Source: Filimonas lacunae
GTDB lineage: Bacteria; Bacteroidota; Bacteroidia; Chitinophagales; Chitinophagaceae
NCBI RefSeq assembly: GCF_002355595.1
Contig: NZ_AP017422.1
Span: 2,170,001-2,234,000, forward strand
Reading direction: 5' to 3'
DNA: 64,000 nt
Shown piece by piece: positions 26,727 through 34,382 of this stretch (its first letter is position 1; every line of letters begins with the position of its first letter). A model generated the notes under the pieces. It had not been told where the DNA came from. It saw only the letters and a program-made list of their open reading frames with translations, and made no database searches. Both the position numbers and the translations under genes were made by a program.

Positions 26727-28805
26727 ATGAAAAAGTATTGGTATTTACTGGCGCTGTTACCATCTGGCCTGCTGGCGCAAAGCAAAACAGCAAAGCCGGT
26801 GAGCGCAGCCCCTGCCAGCCTGGTAAACGTTTTTTTAGGCTCTTCGGGCGATCACGGACAACTATCTCCTGCTGCATCTTATCCCTTTAGCATGATGAGC
26901 ATAGGCCCGCAAACCTATCCCAACACCCACACCGGATACGAGCATAACGCGGTGCAGTTCCTTGGTTTTACCCACAACCGCATGGAAGGGGTAGGCTGCA
27001 TGGGCAGTGGTGGCAACCTGCTGGTAAAACCCTTTTTGGGCAAGCAACCGGCAGATGATAAACTAGTAAAAGCAAAAGAGCAGGCCAGCCCCGGCTATTA
27101 CAGCGTGGCCTTTGCCAACAAGGTACAAGCCGAGTTTACGGTTCAGCAAAAGCAAGGCAGGCACCATTACCGTTTTCCGGCGGGAGATAAGGGCTTGGTT
27201 TTTAACCTGGCGCACCACCTGGCCAACCGTTTTGTGGCCGAAACACATACTATAGAAGGCAATGCCTTACAGGGGTGGATAGAAACAGGCACCACCTGCA
27301 ATGCAGGCATATATCGTGTATATTACTACCTGGTAGCCGATAAGTCATTAACCTGGAAAGAAGGGGATAATCACACATTAACCGCTATGGTTTCCCCCGA
27401 AGTAACAGAGCTGAATATATCGGTTGGTTTTTCATCGGTCAATACGGACTATGCCAAAGCGGCTATTACCAGCGAAAGCTTTGCACAATGCCAACAAGCC
27501 AGTGTTAAAGAATGGAACAAAGTATTAGGCCGCATACAGGTTACAGGTGATAATGAGAAGGAAGCACTGTTTTACTCTTTGCTATACCGCACGGTGCAAT
27601 CGCCTTACAATATATCCGAACCAGATGGCACCTACCGCGGCAACGATGGCAGTCTGCAACGTTCTACCGATACCATGTACAACGGCTGGGCTATCTGGGA
27701 TAACTACCGCACGCAGCTGCCTTTGCTGTCGCTCACTTATCCTGAAAAATACCGCGGTATGATCAATTCTATTGCCGGATTATACCAATACGGTAAGCAA
27801 GACTATGCCACCGATCACGAGCCTTCCAACACCGTACGTACCGAGCATGCCGTGGTGGTATTGCTGGATGCCTGCCGCAAAGGCTACCCGGTGGCATGGG
27901 AGGGTATTATCGATTCCCTGATAAGGGAAGTGGATTCGCTGGATTATTCCCATCCCGATAAAGCTTTGGAATCGAGCTACGATACCTGGGCCTTATCACA
28001 AATACTGGCCTTACAACATAAAACGGAACTGAGCGAAAAGTATAAACAAAAGGCTTTACAATACCGTGATTACTGGACCCGCGAGTTTAAGGATCTTACG
28101 CGTAATGATGTAGACCGCATGCAGGCACGTGGCATGTACCAGGGCACTATATGGCAATACCGTTGGTTTGTACCTTTTGACGTAAAAGGCCTGCAAAGCC
28201 TGATGGGTGGCGAAGATGCCTATATAGCCCAGCTGGATCGTTTTTTTGAAAACGATTATTACAACCACGCCAACGAACCGGATATACAGGCCCCCTATAT
28301 GTACAACGCTTCTGCACAGCCGTGGAAATCGCAGTACTATATTCATAAGTATGCCGCAGATACCGTGGTACAGTATTACTTTAATGATAACAGCCGTGGC
28401 ATAGATCCTTTTGTAGATAGGATTTATAAAAACGTCCCCAACACCTATATCAGAACCATGGATGATGATGCGGGTGCTATGTCGGCCTGGTATGTACTGG
28501 CTGCCAGTGGTCTTTCTCCTGCCTGTGTAGGCTGGCCGGTGTATTACCTGAGTGTACCATTGTTTCCCACTGTAACACTAGGTTTGCCCGGTAATAAGGC
28601 TTTTGCTGTGCAGGTAAAAAACTTTGCCGCTGGTAACAAATACATCCAGGCTATAGAATGGAACGGAAAAGCTATTCATCGTAACTGGTTAACACAGGAT
28701 GAGATAATGGCAGGAGGGAAGCTGGTGATCACGGCTTCGGATAAGCCGGATACGGGTGTTATTACGGATAAATGGATTTCAACGATAGACGCTGCGGGTA
28801 AGTGA
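26727..28805 (+). CDS. GH92-family glycosidase with Gln at the catalytic-acid position
   Basis: 692 residues with a signal peptide (MKKYWYLLALLPSGLLAQ). It shows the GH92 layout: an N-terminal beta-sandwich (VNVFLGSSGDHGQLSPAASYPF, FLGFTHNRMEGVGC) and an (alpha/alpha)6 domain (YNGWAIWDNYRTQLPLL, YYNHANEPDIQAPYMYN). The catalytic-base region is TMDDDAGAMSAWYV. In most GH92 mannosidases the acid Glu lies in an EGxxWQY motif; here it is YQGTIWQY, with Gln472. GH92 enzymes that hydrolyse mannose-1-phospho-6-mannose are known to have this substitution, because phosphate is a good leaving group. So either a phosphodiester-uncapping specificity or loss of activity is possible. No susC/susD genes are adjacent. 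Confidence 0.88.
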   Translation: MKKYWYLLALLPSGLLAQSKTAKPVSAAPASLVNVFLGSSGDHGQLSPAASYPFSMMSIGPQTYPNTHTGYEHNAVQFLGFTHNRMEGVGCMGSGGNLLVKPFLGKQPADDKLVKAKEQASPGYYSVAFANKVQAEFTVQQKQGRHHYRFPAGDKGLVFNLAHHLANRFVAETHTIEGNALQGWIETGTTCNAGIYRVYYYLVADKSLTWKEGDNHTLTAMVSPEVTELNISVGFSSVNTDYAKAAITSESFAQCQQASVKEWNKVLGRIQVTGDNEKEALFYSLLYRTVQSPYNISEPDGTYRGNDGSLQRSTDTMYNGWAIWDNYRTQLPLLSLTYPEKYRGMINSIAGLYQYGKQDYATDHEPSNTVRTEHAVVVLLDACRKGYPVAWEGIIDSLIREVDSLDYSHPDKALESSYDTWALSQILALQHKTELSEKYKQKALQYRDYWTREFKDLTRNDVDRMQARGMYQGTIWQYRWFVPFDVKGLQSLMGGEDAYIAQLDRFFENDYYNHANEPDIQAPYMYNASAQPWKSQYYIHKYAADTVVQYYFNDNSRGIDPFVDRIYKNVPNTYIRTMDDDAGAMSAWYVLAASGLSPACVGWPVYYLSVPLFPTVTLGLPGNKAFAVQVKNFAAGNKYIQAIEWNGKAIHRNWLTQDEIMAGGKLVITASDKPDTGVITDKWISTIDAAGK

Positions 28806-28844
28806 TAGTGCGGTGTTTGGCGGATGTATAAGTAATGTTAAATA

Positions 28845-28874
28845 CAAAGGTGTCTCGTGGGTGAGACACCTTTG
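28845..28874 (+). terminator. Terminator-like hairpin after the GH92 gene
   Basis: A perfect 12-bp stem CAAAGGTGTCTC/GAGACACCTTTG with a 6-nt loop lies 40 bp after the stop. The following T-tract is interrupted (tttgttgt). Confidence 0.75.
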
Positions 28875-29512
28875 TTGTATAAGGGGTACTTCAACAAGAA
28901 GTTATCTGCCATTGAATGTAATGAGGGTAGGTTAATAAGCAGGTTTACTGCCTGAATTATATGAAGAAATAATTTATCTATTCCTGAATAAGGAGTAATT
29001 CAGGAGAACTTTTATATTTGTGTAATAGCCGGGAGATCTTCCCTTTTTAGATCATTAGAACGTGGTTTTTACTTGGCTGTCTTTTTTATATTTCTGTAGC
29101 TTCAATATACATTTCCTTTATGCAGATAAAAAAAATACCATAAGCTCGATGATGTAGGTGTTGTTATTGGCAGAGTAAAGTAAAGAACAGTACAGGAAAT
29201 TCAACGTGATATTCAGGAAACCCTTGATTTTATAAAACCCCGTTTTAAACCTTCAGTTAAGTATAGGAGGGTAAAAGAGTTAAATAGCCGAAATCGTTCT
29301 TAGAAAGCTCTTTTTCCTATAGATTCCCACCTTTTTACTGCTATTTAGTTTGAATAATTATAGCGATGTTACAGCGACCTTATAGCGTGCTTATAGTGAC
29401 CTTATAGCGACACGTGTATAGGATTCCACCGTAGTTCATATATGCTAAAGGCATGCAATAGGCTATGTAAAGCCTATCCAGACTCATTGGAAGGAGAGGT
29501 GGCTAAATCGGG
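28875..29512. other. Gene-poor intergenic stretch with possible coding remnant
   Basis: About 640 bp, A+T-rich, no convincing gene. One 38-codon open stretch at 29187-29303 on the plus strand (beginning TVQEIQRDIQETLDFIKPRF) reads like protein but has no start codon. An upstream fragment LDDVGVVIGRVK lies in another frame. This may be a decayed gene. The stretch also contains the 11-bp tandem repeat at 29359-29413. Confidence 0.4.
29359..29413. repeat. Five imperfect 11-bp tandem repeats, consensus TATAGCGACCT
   Basis: Units begin at 29359, 29370, 29381, 29392 and 29403 and all keep the TA-AG-G skeleton. The 11-bp period is about one helical turn. The array is non-coding and lies about 170 bp beyond the 3' end of the HEPN gene. 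Confidence 0.7.
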
Positions 29513-29520
29513 TAAAAAAG

Positions 29521-29546
29521 GCCACCTCATTAATGAATGAGATGGC
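29521..29546 (-). terminator. Terminator of the nucleotidyltransferase-HEPN gene
   Basis: An 11-bp stem (29521-29531 with 29536-29546, one wobble pair) with a 4-nt loop. On the minus strand it is followed by six U. It lies 35 bp past the stop at 29581. Confidence 0.75.
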
Positions 29547-29580
29547 TCTTTTTATAAAGTATGGGTTATGTAATGTATTG

Positions 29581-30468
29581 CTAAATGGAGTCAATAGAAG
29601 CTATCATTTCTATACATAAAGGCCCGGCAATGTCCTGCAATTTCTGAATACGTTCAATAAGCAAGCTCAGCTGCTCTGCTGTTATTACATAATCTTTTTT
29701 ATATCTCGCATCTATATAAGCGCGTTTTAATAAATCAAACAGGCGTTCTTCTTCTGCCGTATTTTCTGGAAAAACACCAGCCAACTCTTCTGAAAAACGT
29801 TTAGTATAGCGTTTAAGTTTATCAAGGTTATGCGTTTTAGGCTTATAACCAGTAAACACCAATACCACAGCATTATAGGTGCGTTCAGCAGCTTGATGTA
29901 AGTTAAACACGCCTTCTTTCAAATCTCCATCCTGCCAATAAAAACGTGCACCCTTCAAAAACCTCTGACCACTCAAATACCATTGATCATAATAATCCTG
30001 CGCAATCACCTTCGCTTCTGCCGGGCTTAGCGGCTTTCGTTCTGCAAGGGAAGTACGGCCGCTATTATACAGCATAATACCTTCCTGTTCTATATCCGTA
30101 AAAAAGTATTGCCCTTCCCGTAGCATCTTATTTACAAAATCTATATCATGTACAATGGTGGTTACAGGTGTTTGGTAGCGGCAGCTGTTTTCTATTACGT
30201 CTTGTATTTCGTAGTCTTTACGGTTTTCGCCGCTTTTGGTTATTACCAGTATGTCGTAATCGCTGATATATTCGTATACAATACCGTCTTCTACATATTT
30301 ATGTTCTACCCAGCGGCCTGTGGCGTGGCTGCCAAATAGTATTATCATTTCTGGTTGTACAGCTTCTACAATAATACTTGCAATCTTTTGTAACTGTTCC
30401 TGTTTATAGGCCGGTAAGTGGGCTAAAGAGGTGTTCATCAATGCCTGTTTAGTAGGTAAATCTATCAT
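29581..30468 (-). CDS. Fused nucleotidyltransferase (MNT-like) and HEPN domain protein
   Basis: 295 residues. The N-terminal half contains the polymerase-beta-type nucleotidyltransferase signature: GSHATGRW (about residues 46-53), then SDYDILVIT with the two metal-binding Asp. The C-terminal half (about 150-290) is a helical HEPN domain (AERTYNAVVLVFTGYKPKTHNLDKLKRY) with Arg and His resembling the R-x(n)-H RNase motif. As separate genes, MNT and HEPN form toxin-antitoxin pairs in which the MNT modifies the toxin; single-chain fusions occur in Bacteroidota. Whether this is a self-inhibited toxin or a nucleotide-transfer enzyme is open. It is flanked by gene-poor DNA on both sides. Confidence 0.85.
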   Translation of the reverse strand: MIDLPTKQALMNTSLAHLPAYKQEQLQKIASIIVEAVQPEMIILFGSHATGRWVEHKYVEDGIVYEYISDYDILVITKSGENRKDYEIQDVIENSCRYQTPVTTIVHDIDFVNKMLREGQYFFTDIEQEGIMLYNSGRTSLAERKPLSPAEAKVIAQDYYDQWYLSGQRFLKGARFYWQDGDLKEGVFNLHQAAERTYNAVVLVFTGYKPKTHNLDKLKRYTKRFSEELAGVFPENTAEEERLFDLLKRAYIDARYKKDYVITAEQLSLLIERIQKLQDIAGPLCIEMIASIDSI

Positions 30469-30940
30469 TTGTTTGTTAGATTAAATGGTTCAAAAAGGAA
30501 AATTGGTGGCAATAGCAGTAAAAGGCCGTTTTGTGGGGGCTAAAACGGTAGACACTAATGCCCGCACGGCAGCAATCTTTTACCGGGGGATTATTTGCTT
30601 TTGGTTGTGTTTGCTTCATGGATGAATATTTTTTTCGATATAAGACCTACACTCGTCACCATCGAAATTGTATTCTTCTGCAAACAGGAATCAATGCTTA
30701 CGAAAATAACACACCATTGAAAAGTGTGCAATTAAAATTTACTTGTTTCTGGTACTAACGGACTGGGTTGAATGTTTGGGCGAAACTATGCTACAGTTGC
30801 TGTAAGCCTGTTTACTGATGAGGTATTATATCTGTATAATGATTAGTAGTATTATTAAATATATAGAAGCATGAGTAGGAATAAGCACCCCCATTGGTAA
30901 CCTGGCTGAGTGATACGTTGGTTTTGATGAGTGAGCGTGT
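30469..30940. other. Intergenic stretch without recognised genes
   Basis: About 470 bp, A+T-rich. Short open frames exist (for example 66 codons at 30558-30758 on the plus strand) but have unnatural composition and no start context. No exact promoter pair or hairpin stands out. This may be decayed accessory DNA. Confidence 0.4.
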
Positions 30941-31363
30941 TTACAAACCTATTGGTAAGACCTTTTTATTTGCCGGAAGGGTCATCTGGGTAAGTAAAAC
31001 TACTACAGAGAAGAATTTTACGGCTTCCTCATGAAAGAAGGAAGTAGCATGGAGGAGTTTTACGACTTCCTCATCGGGTGGGGAAGTAGTTAGGAGCAGT
31101 TTTTCCACTTCCTCATTAAATGGGGAAGTAGTAGGGAAGAGAATTACAGTTTCCCCACCGCGTGAGGAAGTGGTAGGGAGCAGTTTTTCTACTTCCTCAT
31201 TAGACGGGGAAGTAGCTTGGATGAGTTTTACAGCTTCCCCGTTAGGCGGGGAAGTTAGATGGGACATTTTTACTACTTCCTCATTAAGTGAGGAAGTAAC
31301 AGGAAGGAATTTTACTATTTCCTCGTTGGTTGGGGAAGTAGTATGGATTCTTTTTTTACCCAA
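30941..31363 (-). CDS. Possible 14-residue-repeat peptide gene encoded by the palindromic array
   Basis: 140 codons, open through all eight 42-bp units, giving tandem 14-residue repeats of the type TTSPxNEEVVKLLx. No signal peptide and no known domain. The start (MGKKRIHTTSP) has no clear promoter, and the last ~25 residues leave the repeat. The frame may be open only because the repeat unit happens to lack stops: the plus strand is also open across part of the array with a similar peptide. I treat it as unproven. Confidence 0.25.
   Translation of the reverse strand: MGKKRIHTTSPTNEEIVKFLPVTSSLNEEVVKMSHLTSPPNGEAVKLIQATSPSNEEVEKLLPTTSSRGGETVILFPTTSPFNEEVEKLLLTTSPPDEEVVKLLHATSFFHEEAVKFFSVVVLLTQMTLPANKKVLPIGL
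31015..31350. repeat. Eight 42-bp tandem repeats, each containing a palindrome
   Basis: Units start every 42 bp from 31015 (31015, 31057, 31099, 31141, 31183, 31225, 31267, 31309). Most carry an ACTTCCTCA...TGAGGAAGT-type dyad; the unit-7 dyad is a perfect 10-bp stem (31274-31283 with 31289-31298). The sequence between dyads is partly conserved too, so it is not a CRISPR. Because of the dyad, both strands encode TSSLxEEV-like peptides in frame. Units differ by several bases, so the array is not a recent expansion. Confidence 0.9.
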
Positions 31364-31469
31364 TAATTGTTCTTTAGTTAAGCTATATTACATAATTCAT
31401 ATTGCAGAATACTTTATCTATTAGGATTTGTATTGGGAAATGACAAAACAAGTATCTTGATTATCGAAG

Positions 31470-31787
31470 ATGAGACAACCTTTCGATAAAAAATCAGTTG
31501 CCTGTAAAACAGGTAATGCCTCTCCAAAAATAAAGGGGGCAGCTGCTAGTGTTATGCGTAGCAAAGTTGTTTCTAAGCCGAAAAACTCGGCTAACAATAT
31601 TCATTATGTGCTTCCTTTGGGTAATGGCTGGGTGATAAAATCAGCTCAATCAGCTAAGTTTACCGCAATAACGGATTCCAGGGCTGAGGCTATCTCTATT
31701 GGTCGAATGATGGCCCAAACAGACCATTCGCAATTGGTGGTTCATGGTAAAAATGGAGTAGTTCAAATTAGAGAGAGCTATATATAA
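31470..31787 (+). CDS. DUF2188-domain protein
   Basis: 105 residues. A basic N-terminal 45 residues precede a DUF2188 module: IHYVLPLGNGWVIKSAQSAK, then ITDSRAEAISIGRMMAQ and SQLVVHGKNGVVQIRESY, the HGxxGxI...Y ending typical of the family. Function of the family is unknown. The protein is small and soluble. Neighbouring DNA is accessory-like (palindromic array upstream, MFS transporter convergent). Confidence 0.82.
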   Translation: MRQPFDKKSVACKTGNASPKIKGAAASVMRSKVVSKPKNSANNIHYVLPLGNGWVIKSAQSAKFTAITDSRAEAISIGRMMAQTDHSQLVVHGKNGVVQIRESYI

Positions 31788-31810
31788 GATTTATTAAAAT
31801 AACATATTTT

Positions 31811-31855
31811 CTACAAAAAAGGCACCTCGTGTATAGCGAAGTGCCTTTTTTGTAG
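31811..31855. terminator. Bidirectional terminator
   Basis: CTACAAAAAAGGCAC pairs with GTGCCTTTTTTGTAG (31811-31825 with 31841-31855), extended inward by TCG/CGA. A6/T6 tracts serve both strands. It lies between the convergent DUF2188 and MFS genes. Confidence 0.9.
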
Positions 31856-31871
31856 TATCTCTGGTGAAAAT

Positions 31872-33140
31872 CTAATATTCCATCTTCTTCAAAGCCGGTG
31901 CTTTAAACCAGGTCACCGCCACTACCAGCAAGGTCATACAACCTCCAAACACCACAGAAGCAGGCGCACCCATTAAACGGGCGGTTAAGCCACTTTCAAA
32001 CTGCCCTAATTCGTTACTGGAGTTAATGAACATAGAGTTTACGCTCATGACCCTGCCGCGCATGTTGTCCGGTGTTTTTAACTGGGTGATAGTGCCGCGT
32101 ATTACTACACTGATGCCGTCCAGCATACCGCTTAACATCAATACTGCAAATGAAATCCAGTATAAGCGGGAAATGCCAAATATGATAATACATATACCAA
32201 AGCCGGCTACGGCGAATAACAGTTTATAGCCTTGTTTCTTACGCATAGGGAAGAGAGTAAGTAATAACACGCAGCAGATAGCGCCTATATCCGATGCAGC
32301 ATTCAACATGCCAAAACCTTCGGGTCCTACTTTTAATATATCGCGTGCATACACCGGCACCATGGCTACTGCGCCACCAAATAACACGGCAAACATATCC
32401 AGCGATACAGCGCCTAACAGCTCTTTGGTTTTAAACACAAAGCTTAAACCTTCTTTCACGCTGTCCCAGGTTCTTTTTTCTCCTTTATTGGCAATAGGTG
32501 GTTTTACATGTAAGCGAAAGGCGCAGCTGATAGATACTACCAGCATACAGGCTATGGTGGCAAGCGTGCCGGTGTTGCCCAGCAGCGCTATTAAAAAGCC
32601 GCCGGCTGCGTGACCGCTGATGCTGCCGCTCATATAAGTTGCCTGGTTCCAGGTGGTGGCATTGGGCAGGTCTTCCCGCGGTACTATACTGGCCAGCATT
32701 ACGTTGTACACCGGGCCGGTAAAGGCACGTACTATGCCGGTGCCGAATATGGTAATGTAAATGCAAATAGCTATCCAGTGATTGCTGAGGTTGCTGGCGG
32801 TAAAGCGGCTGGATAGGGTTAACAATATCAGCACAGCTACAATGTATAAGCCAATGCCGCGTAACAATAGTTTCCGTTTTTCGCTGATGTCAATAACGTG
32901 TCCGGCGTATAGTGCCAGGGAAATAGCGGGGATAATTTCTGATAAGCCTATCATCCCGATTGCGAGGGGATCGTTGGTAAGGTTGTACACCCACCAGCCC
33001 AGCATGGTGGCCAGCATTCTCATGCTCATGGTAAACAGAAAGCGGCTGGCCAGCAGGTTTCTGAATTCGGTAATCTTAATTGCTGCGAATCTGTCGATTG
33101 TCTTTGCTGTCGGGTCTTGTTTTGTCGAGTCACTTGCCAT
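31872..33140 (-). CDS. MFS transporter of the EntS-like (MFS_3) type
   Basis: 422 residues with about 12 hydrophobic helices. Visible segments include RFLFTMSMRMLATMLGWWVY at the first helix, LALYAGHVIDISEKRKLLL (the MFS loop 2-3 motif region) and MRGRVMSVNSMFINSSNELG in the C-terminal half, typical of the enterobactin-exporter-like MFS_3 group. The substrate is unknown; efflux is likely. It starts 18 bp after the deoxynucleoside kinase gene and probably belongs to a folK-dnk-MFS transcript. Confidence 0.88.
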   Translation of the reverse strand: MASDSTKQDPTAKTIDRFAAIKITEFRNLLASRFLFTMSMRMLATMLGWWVYNLTNDPLAIGMIGLSEIIPAISLALYAGHVIDISEKRKLLLRGIGLYIVAVLILLTLSSRFTASNLSNHWIAICIYITIFGTGIVRAFTGPVYNVMLASIVPREDLPNATTWNQATYMSGSISGHAAGGFLIALLGNTGTLATIACMLVVSISCAFRLHVKPPIANKGEKRTWDSVKEGLSFVFKTKELLGAVSLDMFAVLFGGAVAMVPVYARDILKVGPEGFGMLNAASDIGAICCVLLLTLFPMRKKQGYKLLFAVAGFGICIIIFGISRLYWISFAVLMLSGMLDGISVVIRGTITQLKTPDNMRGRVMSVNSMFINSSNELGQFESGLTARLMGAPASVVFGGCMTLLVVAVTWFKAPALKKMEY

Positions 33141-33158
33141 ATCACATCTGCTTTAATT

Positions 33159-33791
33159 CTAGGGCAGCGAAATAAAGTGCTGTCCTTCATCATAGTCTCT
33201 TTCCAGCGCGTCCAATATCACCTGTACATGTTGTTCGTTGTCCAGGAAGTCGGCATTAGAAGCGTCTACAATGATGGTTTTGATCTTATGTTGTTTAATG
33301 TAGTTTGTATAAGTTTCCTGGATGTTAAACAGGTATTCATCGGGAATATGCTGCTCGTATCCGCGGTTGCGCTTTTTAATATTGGCTTGCAGTCGGGTAA
33401 CGGGAGAGTGCAGGTAAATGAGTATATCCGGAAAAATCAATTGCTGGTGAATAATATCAAACAGTTTCTGATACAGCCTGAATTCTTCTTCGGGCAGGTT
33501 TACCTTGGCAAATAACAGGCATTTGGTAAACAGGTAATCCGAAATGGTTACTGTTTGAAACAGGTCGTTAGTATGCAGCATGTCTTTCAGCTGCTTAAAA
33601 CGTTCTGCCATAAAAAACAGCTCCAGCGGAAAAGCGTATTGTTTGGGATTTTCGTAAAAGCGGGGCAAAAAGGGGTTATCCGCAAATTCTTCCAGTATAA
33701 GTCTGGCGTTGAGCTTTTTGGATAAGAGGTGCGCTAATGTGGTTTTTCCGGCGCCGATATTCCCTTCAATCGTAATAAAGTGATACTTCAT
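33159..33791 (-). CDS. Deoxynucleoside kinase
   Basis: 210 residues from MKYHFITIEGN, the usual N-terminus; an alternative Met lies 7 codons upstream. P-loop GNIGAGKTTL, LEEFADNPFLPRFYENP and the DRS/ERY-like region ISDYLFTKCL are characteristic of the dNK family, which phosphorylates salvage deoxynucleosides. The lid segment IKKRNRGYEQ is Arg-rich as expected. It is encoded 23 bp after folK on the same strand. The base specificity is not predictable. Confidence 0.88.
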   Translation of the reverse strand: MKYHFITIEGNIGAGKTTLAHLLSKKLNARLILEEFADNPFLPRFYENPKQYAFPLELFFMAERFKQLKDMLHTNDLFQTVTISDYLFTKCLLFAKVNLPEEEFRLYQKLFDIIHQQLIFPDILIYLHSPVTRLQANIKKRNRGYEQHIPDEYLFNIQETYTNYIKQHKIKTIIVDASNADFLDNEQHVQVILDALERDYDEGQHFISLP

Positions 33792-33814
33792 TATGTGGTA
33801 ATGTCCGCTCAAAA

Positions 33815-34318
33815 TTAAGGCAGCGGAGGTTTTGCTCCGGAAATTTTATGCACATCCAGCGTATCAGGGCAATTTTTCAACAGAGTGGTGATGGTTTCGT
33901 GTAGCTGTGGATGCACATATTGCGGTGCTATTTCGGCCAGGGGCAACAATGCAAAACGGCGTTGTGGTAAATGAGGGTGTGGTACTGTTATTAATTCGCT
34001 TTGTATCACTTCTTCATTATAAAGCAATACATCTATGTCAATAGTACGTGGTCCCATTTTAATGGTTCTTTCCCTGCCCAGGCTCGTTTCAATGTCCAGC
34101 AGCTGTTGCATCAGTACAGGAGCGGCGAAAGAAGTGTGTAGTAACAAGGCCTGGTTATAGAAGGAAGGTTGATCTTCCACACCCCAGGCAGCGGTTTCAT
34201 AAATGGAGGATTGCTGCACTACAACACCGCATTTTTCCTGTATCTGAGAAACTGCCCTGGAAAGGTATGCCGTACGATCGCCTAAATTACCGCCTATCAG
34301 CAGGTATGCTCTATTCAT
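33815..34318 (-). CDS. folK: 2-amino-4-hydroxy-6-hydroxymethyldihydropteridine pyrophosphokinase
   Basis: 167 residues from MNRAYLLIGGNLGDR; the frame extends 8 codons upstream, but this is the family N-terminus. HPPK transfers pyrophosphate from ATP to the pterin in folate synthesis. Seen: GGNLGDR, IYETAAWGVEDQPSFYNQ, and GPRTIDIDVLLYN with the metal-binding DxD, then PHPHLPQRRFALLPLAE. It is first in the minus-strand folK-dnk-MFS group and divergent from sppA across 64 bp. Confidence 0.95.
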   Translation of the reverse strand: MNRAYLLIGGNLGDRTAYLSRAVSQIQEKCGVVVQQSSIYETAAWGVEDQPSFYNQALLLHTSFAAPVLMQQLLDIETSLGRERTIKMGPRTIDIDVLLYNEEVIQSELITVPHPHLPQRRFALLPLAEIAPQYVHPQLHETITTLLKNCPDTLDVHKISGAKPPLP

Positions 34319-34382
34319 AAATAACAGGATGATGGGGGCCAAATATCTTTATTTTTACACTATTGCACAGGAGATTTTAACT

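Noticed and set aside
30558-30758. 66-codon open frame in the intergenic region
   Set aside because: Unnatural composition, no promoter, no recognisable domain and no supporting terminator.
31015-31350. Array of palindromic repeats resembling a CRISPR
   Set aside because: The sequence between the dyads is only about 18 bp and is itself conserved, the repeats are degenerate, and no cas genes are present.
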